From Parachlamydiales bacterium (GTDB taxonomy: Bacteria; Chlamydiota; Chlamydiia; Chlamydiales; JAJFMK01), in assembly GCA_020050175.1 (NCBI GenBank), contig JAGVKY010000195.1, positions 1-25,874 of the forward strand: a stretch of 25,874 nucleotides of DNA, read 5' to 3'. Position numbers and translations under genes: made by a program. This document shows positions 1 through 8,890 of the stretch, piece after piece. Within the stretch, counting starts at the first letter, position 1. Every line of letters starts with the position of its first letter. A model generated the notes under the pieces. That model was not told the origin of the DNA and made no database searches. It worked only from the letters and a program-made list of their open reading frames with translations.

Positions 1-2
1 TA

Positions 3-419
3 CAACAGAGTGCAAGGAATGAACTGTCTTCCCGCGGCCTTCACCCCAACTTTGTCCGTGAAAAAGAAGAGCAATTTGAAGCTCATCACAATCAACGTCA
101 TCAAGAAACAGGACTGAAACTTGAAGATACACGGAGACATTTAACGACCCATCGGGAAAACATCCAATCTCAGGTATCAGAAAAAAGCCAAAACACCTCT
201 CAAGTAGGGCGCTTGCTGAATAAAACTTTAGGCAAAGAGACCTTGCTGGGTGGCTTTGCTTATCCGGTTGAAAAGGACCTTCAGCTCAATGCTCAAAAAG
301 AACAAGTTCCCTCTGTCTTAGACCGCCTTCTTGGCAATGTTCCTAAGAAAGAAAACTTAGCGGGCAAATACCAAAACCCTTCACTCCCCTTCTGGGCAGA
401 TCAGGAGGATAAACAATAA
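3..419 (+). CDS. C-terminal part of an upstream tra gene, probably TraG
   Basis: The reading frame is open to the left edge of the window, so this is the end of a longer gene; an internal ATG at 213 is unlikely to be the true start. The visible 138 residues are hydrophilic, rich in Gln, Glu, His and Lys (EEQFEAHHNQRHQ), with no membrane segment. The stop codon overlaps the traD start (TAATG), so the two genes are translationally coupled. In F-like transfer regions of intracellular bacteria, TraG (mating-pair stabilisation, with a long polar C-terminal domain) commonly precedes TraD, and this tail has the right character. The TraG name rests on synteny and composition only; another tra protein with a polar tail is possible. 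Confidence 0.5.
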   Translation, partial: QQSARNELSSRGLHPNFVREKEEQFEAHHNQRHQETGLKLEDTRRHLTTHRENIQSQVSEKSQNTSQVGRLLNKTLGKETLLGGFAYPVEKDLQLNAQKEQVPSVLDRLLGNVPKKENLAGKYQNPSLPFWADQEDKQ

Positions 420-2089
420 TGGGTCTTCTGCACACTCTTACGGAAGGGGGACAAATTCTGTCCCACCGATTCAGAATGCTTCGTCAAGTTGTCAAGATAG
501 CATTTGGACTTTCCCTTCTTTTTGGCTTAGGAACCTTTTCCTATCAAATGCTAGCTGTACCCCTCATGTATTACGAGGGAACATGGTACTTTTCAAAAAG
601 CTATTTTCTTTCGAATTACTACGACACAATCACTATCGGAAATGGCTTTTGGAACCAGGCTGCAAATACTCGTTCTCAAAAGAAGGAAATTGAGGTTCCC
701 ATCAAAAAAGCTATCGCTATGACCAAACCCTTTGCTCTTCATTTTAAAGATGAAGCGCTCAAGGCAGCAGAAAGCGCTATCTTTGGTTCCAATATCGTTC
801 TCGCTTTGGCTTTTTTATTCTTCATCATAAGAGGAAGGTATTCGAAGACAAAAAAACATCTTTCAGGAAGGAAAGTTGTTCACCCCCTTTGGCTTCGTCT
901 TCGATTGAAGATGACCCGAATGGCCTCCCCCATTTCCATCGGCTCTGTACCGCTTGTTAAAGGGTCGGAAACAAGGCATCTGCTCATCACTGGAGGAACA
1001 GGAACAGGAAAAACCAACTGCCTTTATCACCTTCTAGACCAGCTCAAAAATAAAAATGAGCAGGTTCTCATAGTTGACACAACCGGATCGTTTGTTTCTC
1101 GATATTACGATTCTTCTAAGGATGTGATCCTCAATCCTTTTAATAACATCAGCACTCCTTGGAGTCCCTGGGCAGAATGCGAAAATAGCAACGATTTTGC
1201 CAACCTAGCCGAGGCCTTCATCCCCCAAAGCCATTCTGAGTTAGAGAATTATTGGCGCACCGCTTCAAGATCTTTATTTAGCAGCATCCTTCAAAAACTT
1301 CGTGGTTCTGAAAAGGTTTCGGAAGCGGCGAGATGGATTCTCTATGAAAATCTACCCACTCTCTGTCAATTTCTCGCAGGGACTAAAGCTGCCTCTCATT
1401 TGGACATGAGTTCCGAAAAAACGGCGAGCTCGGTCAGGTCAGTTGCAGCCACCTTCTTAGAATCCTTGGAACACCTAAAAGACACTTCATCCCCATTTTC
1501 GATTAATGAATGGGTGAGAAAAGATCATCCAAATTCTTGGCTCTTTCTTCAATGCATGCCGAGAGAACGAGCCATCATGCAACCCCTGCTGAGCGCCTGG
1601 GTTTCCACAGCAATTAGGGCTTTAATAAGTTCCCCTCAAAATCTCAAACGACGCCTCTGGTTCATCATCGATGAGCTTTCATCGCTTCAAAAGGTCAAAG
1701 ACTTGGAAGTTCTCCTAACAGAAGGGAGAAAATATGGAGGCTCCTGTGCTCTTTCTCTTCAAAGCCTTGCCCAATTGGAAAATATCTACGGAAAAGAAGT
1801 CTCTCAAATCATCATAGGTAATACCGCCACGAAAATAACCTTTGCGGAACAAGATCCAGAAATAGCCGCCCGCATATCCAGGGCATTTGGCGAAAGTGAA
1901 ATACAAGAACTCTATGAGGGGATCTCTTATGGAGCTCACGAGTCGAGAGACTCTGTCAATTTATCCATGCACAAACGAAACATTCCCACCATCTCCCCCA
2001 CCAAAATCCATTCGCTCAAGACAAATCAAGCTTTAATCAAACTCATGGGCGAATACCCCATCACTAAAATCAAAATTAAAATTAATTAA
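419..2089 (+). CDS. traD: TraD-type conjugative coupling protein (F-like T4SS ATPase)
   Basis: Inner-membrane hexameric ATPase that docks the relaxase-DNA complex onto the type IV secretion channel. Two hydrophobic segments lie at about residues 25-50 and 121-138, enclosing a short periplasmic loop as in VirD4/TraD proteins. Walker A is GGTGTGKT (192-199); Walker B is LWFIIDE (413-419), followed by an LLTEGRKYGGSCALSLQS stretch typical of TraD/TrwB. VDTTGSFVSRYYD (about 218-230) also matches the TraD core. At 556 residues it is shorter than F TraD (about 717) and appears to lack the long C-terminal tail that contacts the relaxosome in F, which fits its pairing here with a Ti-type rather than F-type relaxase. 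It starts by overlapping the stop of the preceding gene. Confidence 0.93.
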   Translation: MGLLHTLTEGGQILSHRFRMLRQVVKIAFGLSLLFGLGTFSYQMLAVPLMYYEGTWYFSKSYFLSNYYDTITIGNGFWNQAANTRSQKKEIEVPIKKAIAMTKPFALHFKDEALKAAESAIFGSNIVLALAFLFFIIRGRYSKTKKHLSGRKVVHPLWLRLRLKMTRMASPISIGSVPLVKGSETRHLLITGGTGTGKTNCLYHLLDQLKNKNEQVLIVDTTGSFVSRYYDSSKDVILNPFNNISTPWSPWAECENSNDFANLAEAFIPQSHSELENYWRTASRSLFSSILQKLRGSEKVSEAARWILYENLPTLCQFLAGTKAASHLDMSSEKTASSVRSVAATFLESLEHLKDTSSPFSINEWVRKDHPNSWLFLQCMPRERAIMQPLLSAWVSTAIRALISSPQNLKRRLWFIIDELSSLQKVKDLEVLLTEGRKYGGSCALSLQSLAQLENIYGKEVSQIIIGNTATKITFAEQDPEIAARISRAFGESEIQELYEGISYGAHESRDSVNLSMHKRNIPTISPTKIHSLKTNQALIKLMGEYPITKIKIKIN

Positions 2090-2109
2090 TACTAATATAA
2101 AATTAAAAA

Positions 2110-2898
2110 ATGACTAACAAATTATATCTAATAAGTGCTTTCGCGCTTGCTTTTACATTTTGTCTTCATTCTGAAGATATTTTGAGGAAGTACCACGACA
2201 CAAAAAGAAAAGAGCCTGAAATTGAAGTTGTTTTTACTTCGATTGAAGAAATCGAAAAAGAGGGGAAAAGCCACCCTCTCCATAATATGGACTATGGAAG
2301 CAGATCATTTGCTGTATTTTTCTTGCATGGCTTCCCTGTGAATACTCCTTTCACGTTTAAGGTTTTTCGCCCTGCTTTACAGCCATCTGATAGCAACGAA
2401 TGCTTTTTTAGAGATCGATTTGTTTTCAAAGAGAATGGGAAGCTTTTCACTGCTGAGGGGAACCAATTAGATGGTGGCATAAGCATTGGCTCCTTAGGTT
2501 TCTTACTAGGAGAAAAGATTAATGTTGTTTTTGAAACAAATGACCGTAAAATAAAAAAAGAATTTTCATACACACCCGATCCTATTGAAGCCCGCACTTC
2601 TGATGGCCGGATACTTGTAAAAGGGGAACTTTTGCACGCTTTCCCCGCCACGTACATCATTGCTGCTTCTGGACTCGAAGATGACGAAGAGTATGATTTC
2701 CAAAGCCAATCAGCTCATGAACTTAGAGAAGGTAAAGCTAAAAAAAATTCAATCCACTACCTCATGCCAACAGTAATTGGACTTAAAAAAGGAACTTGCT
2801 TTGTCAAGATGACCTTCAAAAACAATCAAGAAGTAAAATTGACGCTTCCCTGGGGGAATGAGCTTGAGGAATATTTAATGGGGAAAAAAGTTTTATGA
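2110..2898 (+). CDS. Predicted secreted protein of unknown function
   Basis: I do not recognise the family. The N-terminus (MTNKLYLISAFALAFTFCLHSE) has a short positive start and a hydrophobic core, so a Sec signal peptide is likely; the Cys is not in a good lipobox. The mature part, about 240 residues, is polar, alternates charged and aromatic residues, and lacks further membrane segments; it looks like a beta-rich periplasmic or surface protein. It lies 20 nt after traD in the same direction and before a very large hairpin, so it is probably the last gene of the tra transcript. A role in transfer or surface exclusion is possible but only by position. Confidence 0.75.
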   Translation: MTNKLYLISAFALAFTFCLHSEDILRKYHDTKRKEPEIEVVFTSIEEIEKEGKSHPLHNMDYGSRSFAVFFLHGFPVNTPFTFKVFRPALQPSDSNECFFRDRFVFKENGKLFTAEGNQLDGGISIGSLGFLLGEKINVVFETNDRKIKKEFSYTPDPIEARTSDGRILVKGELLHAFPATYIIAASGLEDDEEYDFQSQSAHELREGKAKKNSIHYLMPTVIGLKKGTCFVKMTFKNNQEVKLTLPWGNELEEYLMGKKVL

Positions 2899-2957
2899 GT
2901 CGAAATTACTGAAGTATTACGAAGGGAGCTTCCAGCTTAGGCACATAATACTATCGC

Positions 2958-3058
2958 AGGCCCGCCTTAGGGGTACGAATTACGGTCAAAATTGGTCGAA
3001 AATTGCCGGAAAGAGAGTCGGCAATTTTGACCGTAATTCGTACCCCTAGGGCCGGCCT
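2958..3058 (+). terminator. Very large hairpin, probable terminator of the tra operon
   Basis: Two 37-bp arms (2958-2994 and 3022-3058) are inverted copies with two mismatches; the inner 26 bp (2969-2994 versus 3022-3047) are perfect. The loop is 27 nt. On the + strand the stem is followed by TCTTTTATTT, as in an intrinsic terminator, and the element sits between convergent genes. Within it, AAAATTGCCG (2999-3008) can also pair with CGGCAATTTT (3019-3028), giving a second stem that competes with the main one. The arms are much longer than an ordinary terminator, so a repeat element or a mobile-element relic is also possible. Confidence 0.7.
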
Positions 3059-3061
3059 CTT

Positions 3062-3718
3062 TTATTTCAAAGATTTATGATCTTTGGGTGATTCAATAAT
3101 AGGAATGAGAATTTTTTCTGCTTGCTCAAGTACCGATTGCAATTTACTTGAGTAGTTTTGAAGAGTGTTTTGAATGTGTGCTGATTGTCGAATCTCCTTA
3201 GTATTTCCACCTAAATCAGCATAAATGGCACTTCCCAATGAAACGCAATACTGTTGTAAATCACTAATTAAATTTAATAATTTTACAGCAGGCTCTCCAG
3301 AAATTTGAGCAATCGGATGCTGTAGATCTTTTTTTAATTGAACCATTTTGCTTGAAATCAATCGAGGGGGCCTTTCCGGATGATGCTGTTCTTCCTTTTG
3401 AGATGCTATTTCCTGCAGGAAAGACGGGTATTGATAACCATGCCTTCGGTTAGATATGTCCAAGATTTCGTCAATGCAAGCTCGAAGTCTACTTAACGCC
3501 AATATTGCGGCTTCAGACTGCTTCTTTACCCAATATTCCTGTAACGCTTTACGCGCGTAATAAAAAGCCAAAATTGCCGCAGCGCCGGTTAAAAACTCAC
3601 CGATGTGGGCCAGTCCTTCAAGGATGCCACCGAAAGTGATGCTTTCAACTAAAGCATTTAATTTCATAGTCACCCATGAAATGGAAGGTAATAAAATTTT
3701 TATCATAGTCACTAGCAT
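3062..3718 (-). CDS. Small membrane-anchored protein directly downstream of hsdR
   Basis: Protein of 218 residues, family not recognised. One hydrophobic segment lies at about residues 31-54 (GEFLTGAAAILAFYYA); a weaker hydrophobic stretch precedes it, and the remaining 160 residues are soluble and helical, with Leu/Gln/Glu-rich stretches suggesting coiled coil. The ATG (3716-3718) immediately abuts the hsdR stop codon (3719-3721), so translation is probably coupled to HsdR. It is not a normal type I R-M subunit. A sampled line (3301-3360) has 30% GC, far below adjacent hsdR, so it may have a separate origin. Met5 or Met18 are alternative starts. Its stop lies 3 nt from the large hairpin. Confidence 0.75.
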   Translation of the reverse strand: MLVTMIKILLPSISWVTMKLNALVESITFGGILEGLAHIGEFLTGAAAILAFYYARKALQEYWVKKQSEAAILALSRLRACIDEILDISNRRHGYQYPSFLQEIASQKEEQHHPERPPRLISSKMVQLKKDLQHPIAQISGEPAVKLLNLISDLQQYCVSLGSAIYADLGGNTKEIRQSAHIQNTLQNYSSKLQSVLEQAEKILIPIIESPKDHKSLK

Positions 3719-6208
3719 TTAGGCACCTAGCCTATATCCCGCGCTTCTCTTAAAGGTCGGGGTAGGTATGCCATCAGAGGGGTCGAGGCCTCTTTCGTCA
3801 TGCGACGAACTCTCGCTGATATACAGGTATTTCTGGAAGCCTAAGAACACATCGCTAATCTCTTTCGGACTTCCCAACTCTGCAATAGCATCGGGAATGG
3901 TTTGATACTTGAGTTGTAATAAGGGAGACAGTTTTTCCTGATCTAACTCCTCTACTCCAACACTGACATAGTGTGATAACACAAAGTCGAGAAAACCCTG
4001 CTGCTTGCTATTAAAATGGGTGCTGATGTCAACCTTGGCTTTTGCTGCGCGTTCTTCACGAGTAACTGTTGGCTGGGCATAGGCAACATAGGCAAGAACG
4101 TCGAAAAGATCGCTTTTCTCTGCGTCAATGATCTTCTGCATCTCAGCCAGTTGCTCACTGCCAAAGCCTTTCTCGGCGAGCCCCTGCAAGAGCTTCTTCC
4201 GCGAATCCGGCTCGCTCCATTTGGTTTGTAGTTCTTCCTCGTTCTCGAAGAACTCCGGCAGTTTACCGAAGAGAAGTTCCATAAACTGTTGGGCAGTTAT
4301 CGGTGTCCCATCGGGATGCCAGAAAGTAGTATCCACCATGTGCTGGATGGTACGCTCCTTACCATCGGCGAGTTTCACTTTTGTTCTCGTCTTCTTTTTG
4401 CATATGCAATCCAGTTTCCCGCAAGCAGGGCAAGGCTCTTTCGGGCACTCACACGGTCTCTTGCCACACGCGGAGCAAGGTTTAGGAGGCTTCTTTTCGC
4501 ATTCGCAAGGCCAGGAGGCGCATTTCGAGCATGGGTCATCTTCTATCGGCGGACCATCCCACTCCTCGTCTTGGAAATTATGATGTGCCTTCACAAAGTC
4601 ATAAATCGTGAAGTAATCTTTTCCATCGTACAGCCGTGTGCCTCGTCCAATGATTTGCTTGAACTCAATCATGGAGTTGATCGGCCGCATGAAAACTATG
4701 TTTCGGATGTTGCGGGCATCTACACCTGTCGAGAGCTTCTGTGAGGTGGTAAGGATTGTCGGGATGGTTTTCTCGTTGTCCTGAAAAGAGCGCAGGTGCT
4801 GCTCACCCAGTGCACCATCGTTGGCAGTCACCCGTTGGCAGTAATTTGGATCTTTGCTCGTCTTCATCTGGTTGATGAGGTCGCGTACTGCCAGGGCGTG
4901 GTCCTGTGTGGCGCAGAACACAAGTGTCTTCTCGTTCTGATTGATCTGCTCCATGAACAGATTCACGCGTTTGGCTTCACGCTCCTTGATTTCAATGATT
5001 TTGTTAAAGTCGATCTCTGTATAGCGCTTACCTGTTTCGATTTCCCCCTCGATCAAGTGGTCGTCGGGGGTATAGATGTATTCGTCGAGCGTCGTGGAAA
5101 ACCGTTTCACCCTGAATGGCGTGAGGAACCCGTCATTGATACCTTCCTTGAGCGAATAGGCGTAGACCGGCTCGCCGAAGTAGTCATAGGTATCCACGTT
5201 ATCTTTGCGTTTGGGCGTAGCAGTTAAACCGAGCTGTACCGCTGGGGAGAAATATTCGAGGATACCGCGCCAGTTGCTCTCGTTGTTCGCGCCACCGCGA
5301 TGGCATTCATCAATGATGATGAAATCAAAGAAGTCCGGTGGGTACTCCCCGAAATAGGGAGAAGAATGACCATCCTTGGCTGGCCCGCTCATAAAGGTCT
5401 GAAAAATCGTGAAGAACAAGCTGCCGTTTTTTGGAACCTTTCCTTGTTTACTGATATCCTTAGGATCGATTCGCACCAATGCATCCTCAGGGTAAGAGGA
5501 AAAGGCGTTAAAGGCCTGATCAGCAAGGATGTTACGGTCGGCGAGAAAGAGGATGCGTGGTCGACGTATCGGATCGCGGCTCAGGTTCCAACGGCTGTAG
5601 AACAGTTTCCACGCGATTTGAAACGCAATGAATGTCTTGCCCGTGCCGGTAGCCAGCGTGAGCAGGATCCGCTGGCGATCTTCTGCAATGGCCTCCAACA
5701 CCCGTTCGACGGCGATAGCCTGATAGTAACGGCATGGATGCGAACCGCCCTTTTCCTCAAAAGGCACATAAGCAAAGCGATCGCGCCATGCATTTGCTTC
5801 GGAGAAGGTCATATTCCAGAGTTCGTCCGGCGAGGGAAAGTGCAGAATTTCGCCTTCCTTTCCTGTCTCCATTTCAATGCAGTAGAACCCCTGTCCGTTA
5901 GAGGAATAGGCAAAACGTACGGCTAGCTTCGTCGCATAATCCTTGGCCTGCCCGACGCCTTCTGTAAGCGGTTTGTCCCATGCCTTGGCTTCCAAAACCG
6001 CCAATTTGCGGTTGCGATAAACTAGAACGTAATCGGTGCTAAGCCCTTTGCTGCGCTTACCATGCCCTACGATGGGTCCCGGTGTAATACGATGTTCGCG
6101 CAGAATCCTGCTGCCTTCGACAACGCCCCAACCCGCTGCCTTCAGCGCTGGGTCAATAAGCTCTGCCCTTGTTTGGGCTTCGTTGATGGGCTGTTCTACT
6201 TCATCCAT
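3719..6208 (-). CDS. hsdR: Type I restriction enzyme, R (motor/nuclease) subunit, EcoEI-like
   Basis: ATP-driven DNA translocase and endonuclease subunit of the HsdRMS complex. The N-terminal nuclease domain shows D59 and the E73-x-K75 pair (STDYVLVYRNRKLAVLEAKAW). Superfamily 2 motor motifs follow: ATGTGKT at 186-192, DECH at 300-303, TATP at 329-332, and motif VI near GRGTRLYDG (521-529). An EcoEI-type C-terminal region follows (KLADGKERTIQHMVDTTFW). Between motor and C-terminal region lies a cysteine-rich insert (residues 560-603) with three CxxC-x4-CxC modules, likely zinc binding. The 829 residues are normal for EcoEI-type HsdR. The ATG lies 7 nt after the hsdS stop. All key motifs are intact, so it is probably active. 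Sampled GC (about 60% at 5641-5700) is far above the tra and replication genes. Confidence 0.95.
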   Translation of the reverse strand: MDEVEQPINEAQTRAELIDPALKAAGWGVVEGSRILREHRITPGPIVGHGKRSKGLSTDYVLVYRNRKLAVLEAKAWDKPLTEGVGQAKDYATKLAVRFAYSSNGQGFYCIEMETGKEGEILHFPSPDELWNMTFSEANAWRDRFAYVPFEEKGGSHPCRYYQAIAVERVLEAIAEDRQRILLTLATGTGKTFIAFQIAWKLFYSRWNLSRDPIRRPRILFLADRNILADQAFNAFSSYPEDALVRIDPKDISKQGKVPKNGSLFFTIFQTFMSGPAKDGHSSPYFGEYPPDFFDFIIIDECHRGGANNESNWRGILEYFSPAVQLGLTATPKRKDNVDTYDYFGEPVYAYSLKEGINDGFLTPFRVKRFSTTLDEYIYTPDDHLIEGEIETGKRYTEIDFNKIIEIKEREAKRVNLFMEQINQNEKTLVFCATQDHALAVRDLINQMKTSKDPNYCQRVTANDGALGEQHLRSFQDNEKTIPTILTTSQKLSTGVDARNIRNIVFMRPINSMIEFKQIIGRGTRLYDGKDYFTIYDFVKAHHNFQDEEWDGPPIEDDPCSKCASWPCECEKKPPKPCSACGKRPCECPKEPCPACGKLDCICKKKTRTKVKLADGKERTIQHMVDTTFWHPDGTPITAQQFMELLFGKLPEFFENEEELQTKWSEPDSRKKLLQGLAEKGFGSEQLAEMQKIIDAEKSDLFDVLAYVAYAQPTVTREERAAKAKVDISTHFNSKQQGFLDFVLSHYVSVGVEELDQEKLSPLLQLKYQTIPDAIAELGSPKEISDVFLGFQKYLYISESSSHDERGLDPSDGIPTPTFKRSAGYRLGA

Positions 6209-6215
6209 GGCTGTT

Positions 6216-7439
6216 TTATAAGTTACCTATGAAGGCTTGGTTCAGCAGTGACTTTTTTAACTCCTCTAGCGCATCGAGTTTCTGCTTGTAGATTGTTTCA
6301 AGACGGCGGGTTTCGTTGGAAAGGGCTTCGAGTTGGGCGATGATCTCCTTTTGCCGAGATAATGGGGGCACAGCAATAGGCAGAGATTGAACTGCGTTCT
6401 TGCTAATCTTCTTCATTGTTGGGTTCGCACCTTGCGCTCTGCCAGTGATTTCCAGCCGTGATGAAGAAGTGCGCATCTGGTAATAAAGAAACTCTGTCAG
6501 CACTCGATCCGGTGCGGCAGTCATACGCATGATGAGGTCGGGATAAATTGTTGGCCTCGTGATACCTGTGGCAATGGCAACATGACCAACCAGTTCTGGT
6601 GTGTTGCTTCGAGTAATCAGAAGGTCACCGTTCTTCACCCAATAGTGACGACGCGGATCTGTCTTGGCTCCTGTGTACTTGATTTTATCGACACGAAATT
6701 GAAATCCAGTCACTGAAGAAAGGGTGAGCACGGGAACACCCGCGTCAGAGTGGTTTGCAGCAGGAGGGGACCATCCGTTACGAGGCTGGATAGATAGAAC
6801 ATTCTCTAGCGTTGTCTCCACCCATTCAACATCGCGCTGGGTGAAAACAGCGTTGAGGTGGCTTTCGAAGAGGGCTCGGGCGTTTTGAAGGTTCTTTTCG
6901 GCGTTGGCTGTAGCGGTGGCGATACCCTCAAGCGCTTCATCAAGTACGCCGACGATATGCTGTTGTTCGGAGTGTAATTCTGGAAAAGTTACAAAGAATT
7001 TTTCCGCTAAGACCGCGCGCGCAAGTTCGGTTTGGCCTCCGCAACCTTCACCAGCTTCTTTGATGGCATCTTCGATCATAACCAACATATAGCCGAAGAA
7101 ATCGAGGTGAAACATTCCCGCCTTAGGCCTAACTATCGTGAGGTGCGAATCAACCGTGGTTGGTTCAGGTGGATCTTGGCGGACTTGTGCGACACGGCCG
7201 AGTGTACCGGTACCTGTCGAGTTGACTAAGACATCACCCAATTGAATGAAACGTCCCTTGTTAACCTTCTTTGCTGCAAAATCATGCCTCCGGGAAGATT
7301 CGTAGTTAATCTGATGGTCGCGAACGCACTTTTGGTTGAGCACACAAATGCCACCCTCATTGATATATTTTGGCGAGATGCCACGATTTAATAGGTCGCA
7401 GACATCGCCGAGTTTCTCTGTTTTCCATCCCTTTTTCAC
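6216..7439 (-). CDS. hsdS: Type I restriction-modification specificity subunit
   Basis: DNA-recognition subunit that sets the bipartite target of HsdM and HsdR. The 407 residues show the usual arrangement: first target-recognition domain (about 1-155), a helical conserved spacer (about 163-198, LDEALEGIATATANAEKNLQ), second recognition domain (about 205-360, ending KNAVQSLPIAVPPLSRQKEI), and a closing helix (about 365-400). Start is GTG (7437-7439) overlapping the hsdM TGA in a GTGA junction, with a GGAGG sequence about 7 nt upstream inside hsdM, so it is translationally coupled. The two recognition domains look different from each other, so an asymmetric bipartite target is expected; the target cannot be read from sequence alone. 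Confidence 0.93.
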   Translation of the reverse strand: MKKGWKTEKLGDVCDLLNRGISPKYINEGGICVLNQKCVRDHQINYESSRRHDFAAKKVNKGRFIQLGDVLVNSTGTGTLGRVAQVRQDPPEPTTVDSHLTIVRPKAGMFHLDFFGYMLVMIEDAIKEAGEGCGGQTELARAVLAEKFFVTFPELHSEQQHIVGVLDEALEGIATATANAEKNLQNARALFESHLNAVFTQRDVEWVETTLENVLSIQPRNGWSPPAANHSDAGVPVLTLSSVTGFQFRVDKIKYTGAKTDPRRHYWVKNGDLLITRSNTPELVGHVAIATGITRPTIYPDLIMRMTAAPDRVLTEFLYYQMRTSSSRLEITGRAQGANPTMKKISKNAVQSLPIAVPPLSRQKEIIAQLEALSNETRRLETIYKQKLDALEELKKSLLNQAFIGNL

Positions 7440-8890
7440 AACAACCTCCGGATGCAGGCCAGTACCTCGGTGCTCGCGGCGTCAAGCGTGGCGATCTCTT
7501 CAATAATCTCAATCGGGCTGCGGTGCACCGCTATCGCGCCGCTATTTGGATTCTTGACAGAGAGATCGGAGGTGCGCTGATCAACGAAGTTGACATCCAC
7601 GCACCAGGACTTAGGTGAATCAGCAAAAGTTTTCTGCAATTCAATGAATTCGGTGAGATCAGCGTCGTTTAGTGGGTTGGTCTTGCCGAGGTTGCGACCG
7701 GGATCGAGTTGGTAGTACCAAATTTTGCGTGTTTTAGTGCCCTTCTCAAAGAAGAGCACCACGGTCTTTACTCCAGCTCCCTGGAAGGTACCACTAGGGC
7801 AGTCGAGCACTGTGTGCAGATTACAGGTCTCCAGCAGGAGCTTGCGCAGGCTCACCGCGGCGCTGTCTGTGTTGGAAAGAAAGGTATTTTTGATAACCAC
7901 ACCTGCCCGTCCACCAGCCTTGAGCATCTTGATGAAATGTTGGAGGAAGAGAAAGGCCGTTTCGCTGGTGCGGATAGGGAAGTTCTGCTGAACTTCATTC
8001 CGCTCCTTACCCCCGAAGGGGGGATTTGCCAGGATTACGCCAACGCGGTCTTTTTCCTGGATGTCCGCGAGGTTTTCAGAAAGGGTATTGGTGTGCAAAA
8101 TGTTCGGGGCCTCGATGCCATGCAGGATCATGTTCATGATTGCAATGACATAGGCAAGGGACTTCTTTTCCTTGCCGTAGAAGGTACAGGTTTGAAGCGT
8201 GGTGAGGTCCTTTGTGGTGAGATTGCCCTTTGACTTCAAGTAATCAAACGCCTCGCACAAAAAGCCCGCTGAGCCGACCGCACCGTCATAGATTGTTTCG
8301 CCAATTTTTGGTTGTACCACCTGTATAATGGCGCGGATCAGTGGACGCGGGGTGTAATACTCGCCACCGTTGCGCCCAGCGTTGCCCATGTTTTTGATCT
8401 TTGCTTCGTAGAGGTGGGAGAGCTCATGCTTTTCAGTCTGCGAGCGGAAGCGTAGCTCGTCTATGCGGTCAATGATTTCTCGTAGAGTGTAGCCGCTGGA
8501 AATCTTGTTTTTGATCTCACCGAAAATCTCGCCGATCTTGTATTCGATGGTATTCGGGTTGGATGCTTTGGCTTTGAAGCTCTGCAAGTAGGGGAAGAGC
8601 TTCAGATTAACGAAGGCCAGCAGGTCATCGCCGGTCAAAGCGACCTTGTGGTCGATCTTTCCGTCAATGCTTTTAGGTGTGGCCCAGCTTTCCCACCGAT
8701 AGGGCTTTTCGAGAATGTGGGTATATGTCTTCCCACTTAGCTCGGCCTCCATGGCCTTGTCGTGCTCTAGCGCGTCTAGATATTTCAGAAATAGGAGCCA
8801 TGAGGTCTGCTCGGTGTAATCCAGTTCACTAGTGCAACCCGCATCTTTCCAAAGGACATCATCAATGTTTTTGAAAGTTTGTTCGAACAT
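7436..8890 (-). CDS. hsdM: Type I restriction-modification N6-adenine methyltransferase
   Basis: S-adenosylmethionine-dependent DNA adenine methylase subunit. I place the start at the ATG 8888-8890 (484 residues): this gives the family-typical N-terminus MFEQTFKNIDDVLWKDAG and has an AGAAGGAA Shine-Dalgarno just upstream. The frame is open to 8974 and a 28-residue longer form is possible but atypical. The HsdM N-terminal helical domain is followed by GEYYTPRPLIR (about 176-186), the AdoMet-binding motif I in a variant form (DGAVGSAGF, about 202-210) and the catalytic NPPFGG motif (289-294). It is first gene of the leftward operon hsdM-hsdS-hsdR-membrane protein and shares the high GC of hsdS and hsdR (55% in 8401-8460). 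Confidence 0.95.
   Translation of the reverse strand: MFEQTFKNIDDVLWKDAGCTSELDYTEQTSWLLFLKYLDALEHDKAMEAELSGKTYTHILEKPYRWESWATPKSIDGKIDHKVALTGDDLLAFVNLKLFPYLQSFKAKASNPNTIEYKIGEIFGEIKNKISSGYTLREIIDRIDELRFRSQTEKHELSHLYEAKIKNMGNAGRNGGEYYTPRPLIRAIIQVVQPKIGETIYDGAVGSAGFLCEAFDYLKSKGNLTTKDLTTLQTCTFYGKEKKSLAYVIAIMNMILHGIEAPNILHTNTLSENLADIQEKDRVGVILANPPFGGKERNEVQQNFPIRTSETAFLFLQHFIKMLKAGGRAGVVIKNTFLSNTDSAAVSLRKLLLETCNLHTVLDCPSGTFQGAGVKTVVLFFEKGTKTRKIWYYQLDPGRNLGKTNPLNDADLTEFIELQKTFADSPKSWCVDVNFVDQRTSDLSVKNPNSGAIAVHRSPIEIIEEIATLDAASTEVLACIRRLL

Noticed and set aside
4016..5926. Long open frames antisense to hsdR
   Set aside because: HsdR has full family motifs throughout; the antisense frames have no recognisable domain and arise from its GC-rich codons.
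7709..8233. 174-codon open frame antisense to hsdM
   Set aside because: Overlaps the catalytic part of a clear methylase; no family features.
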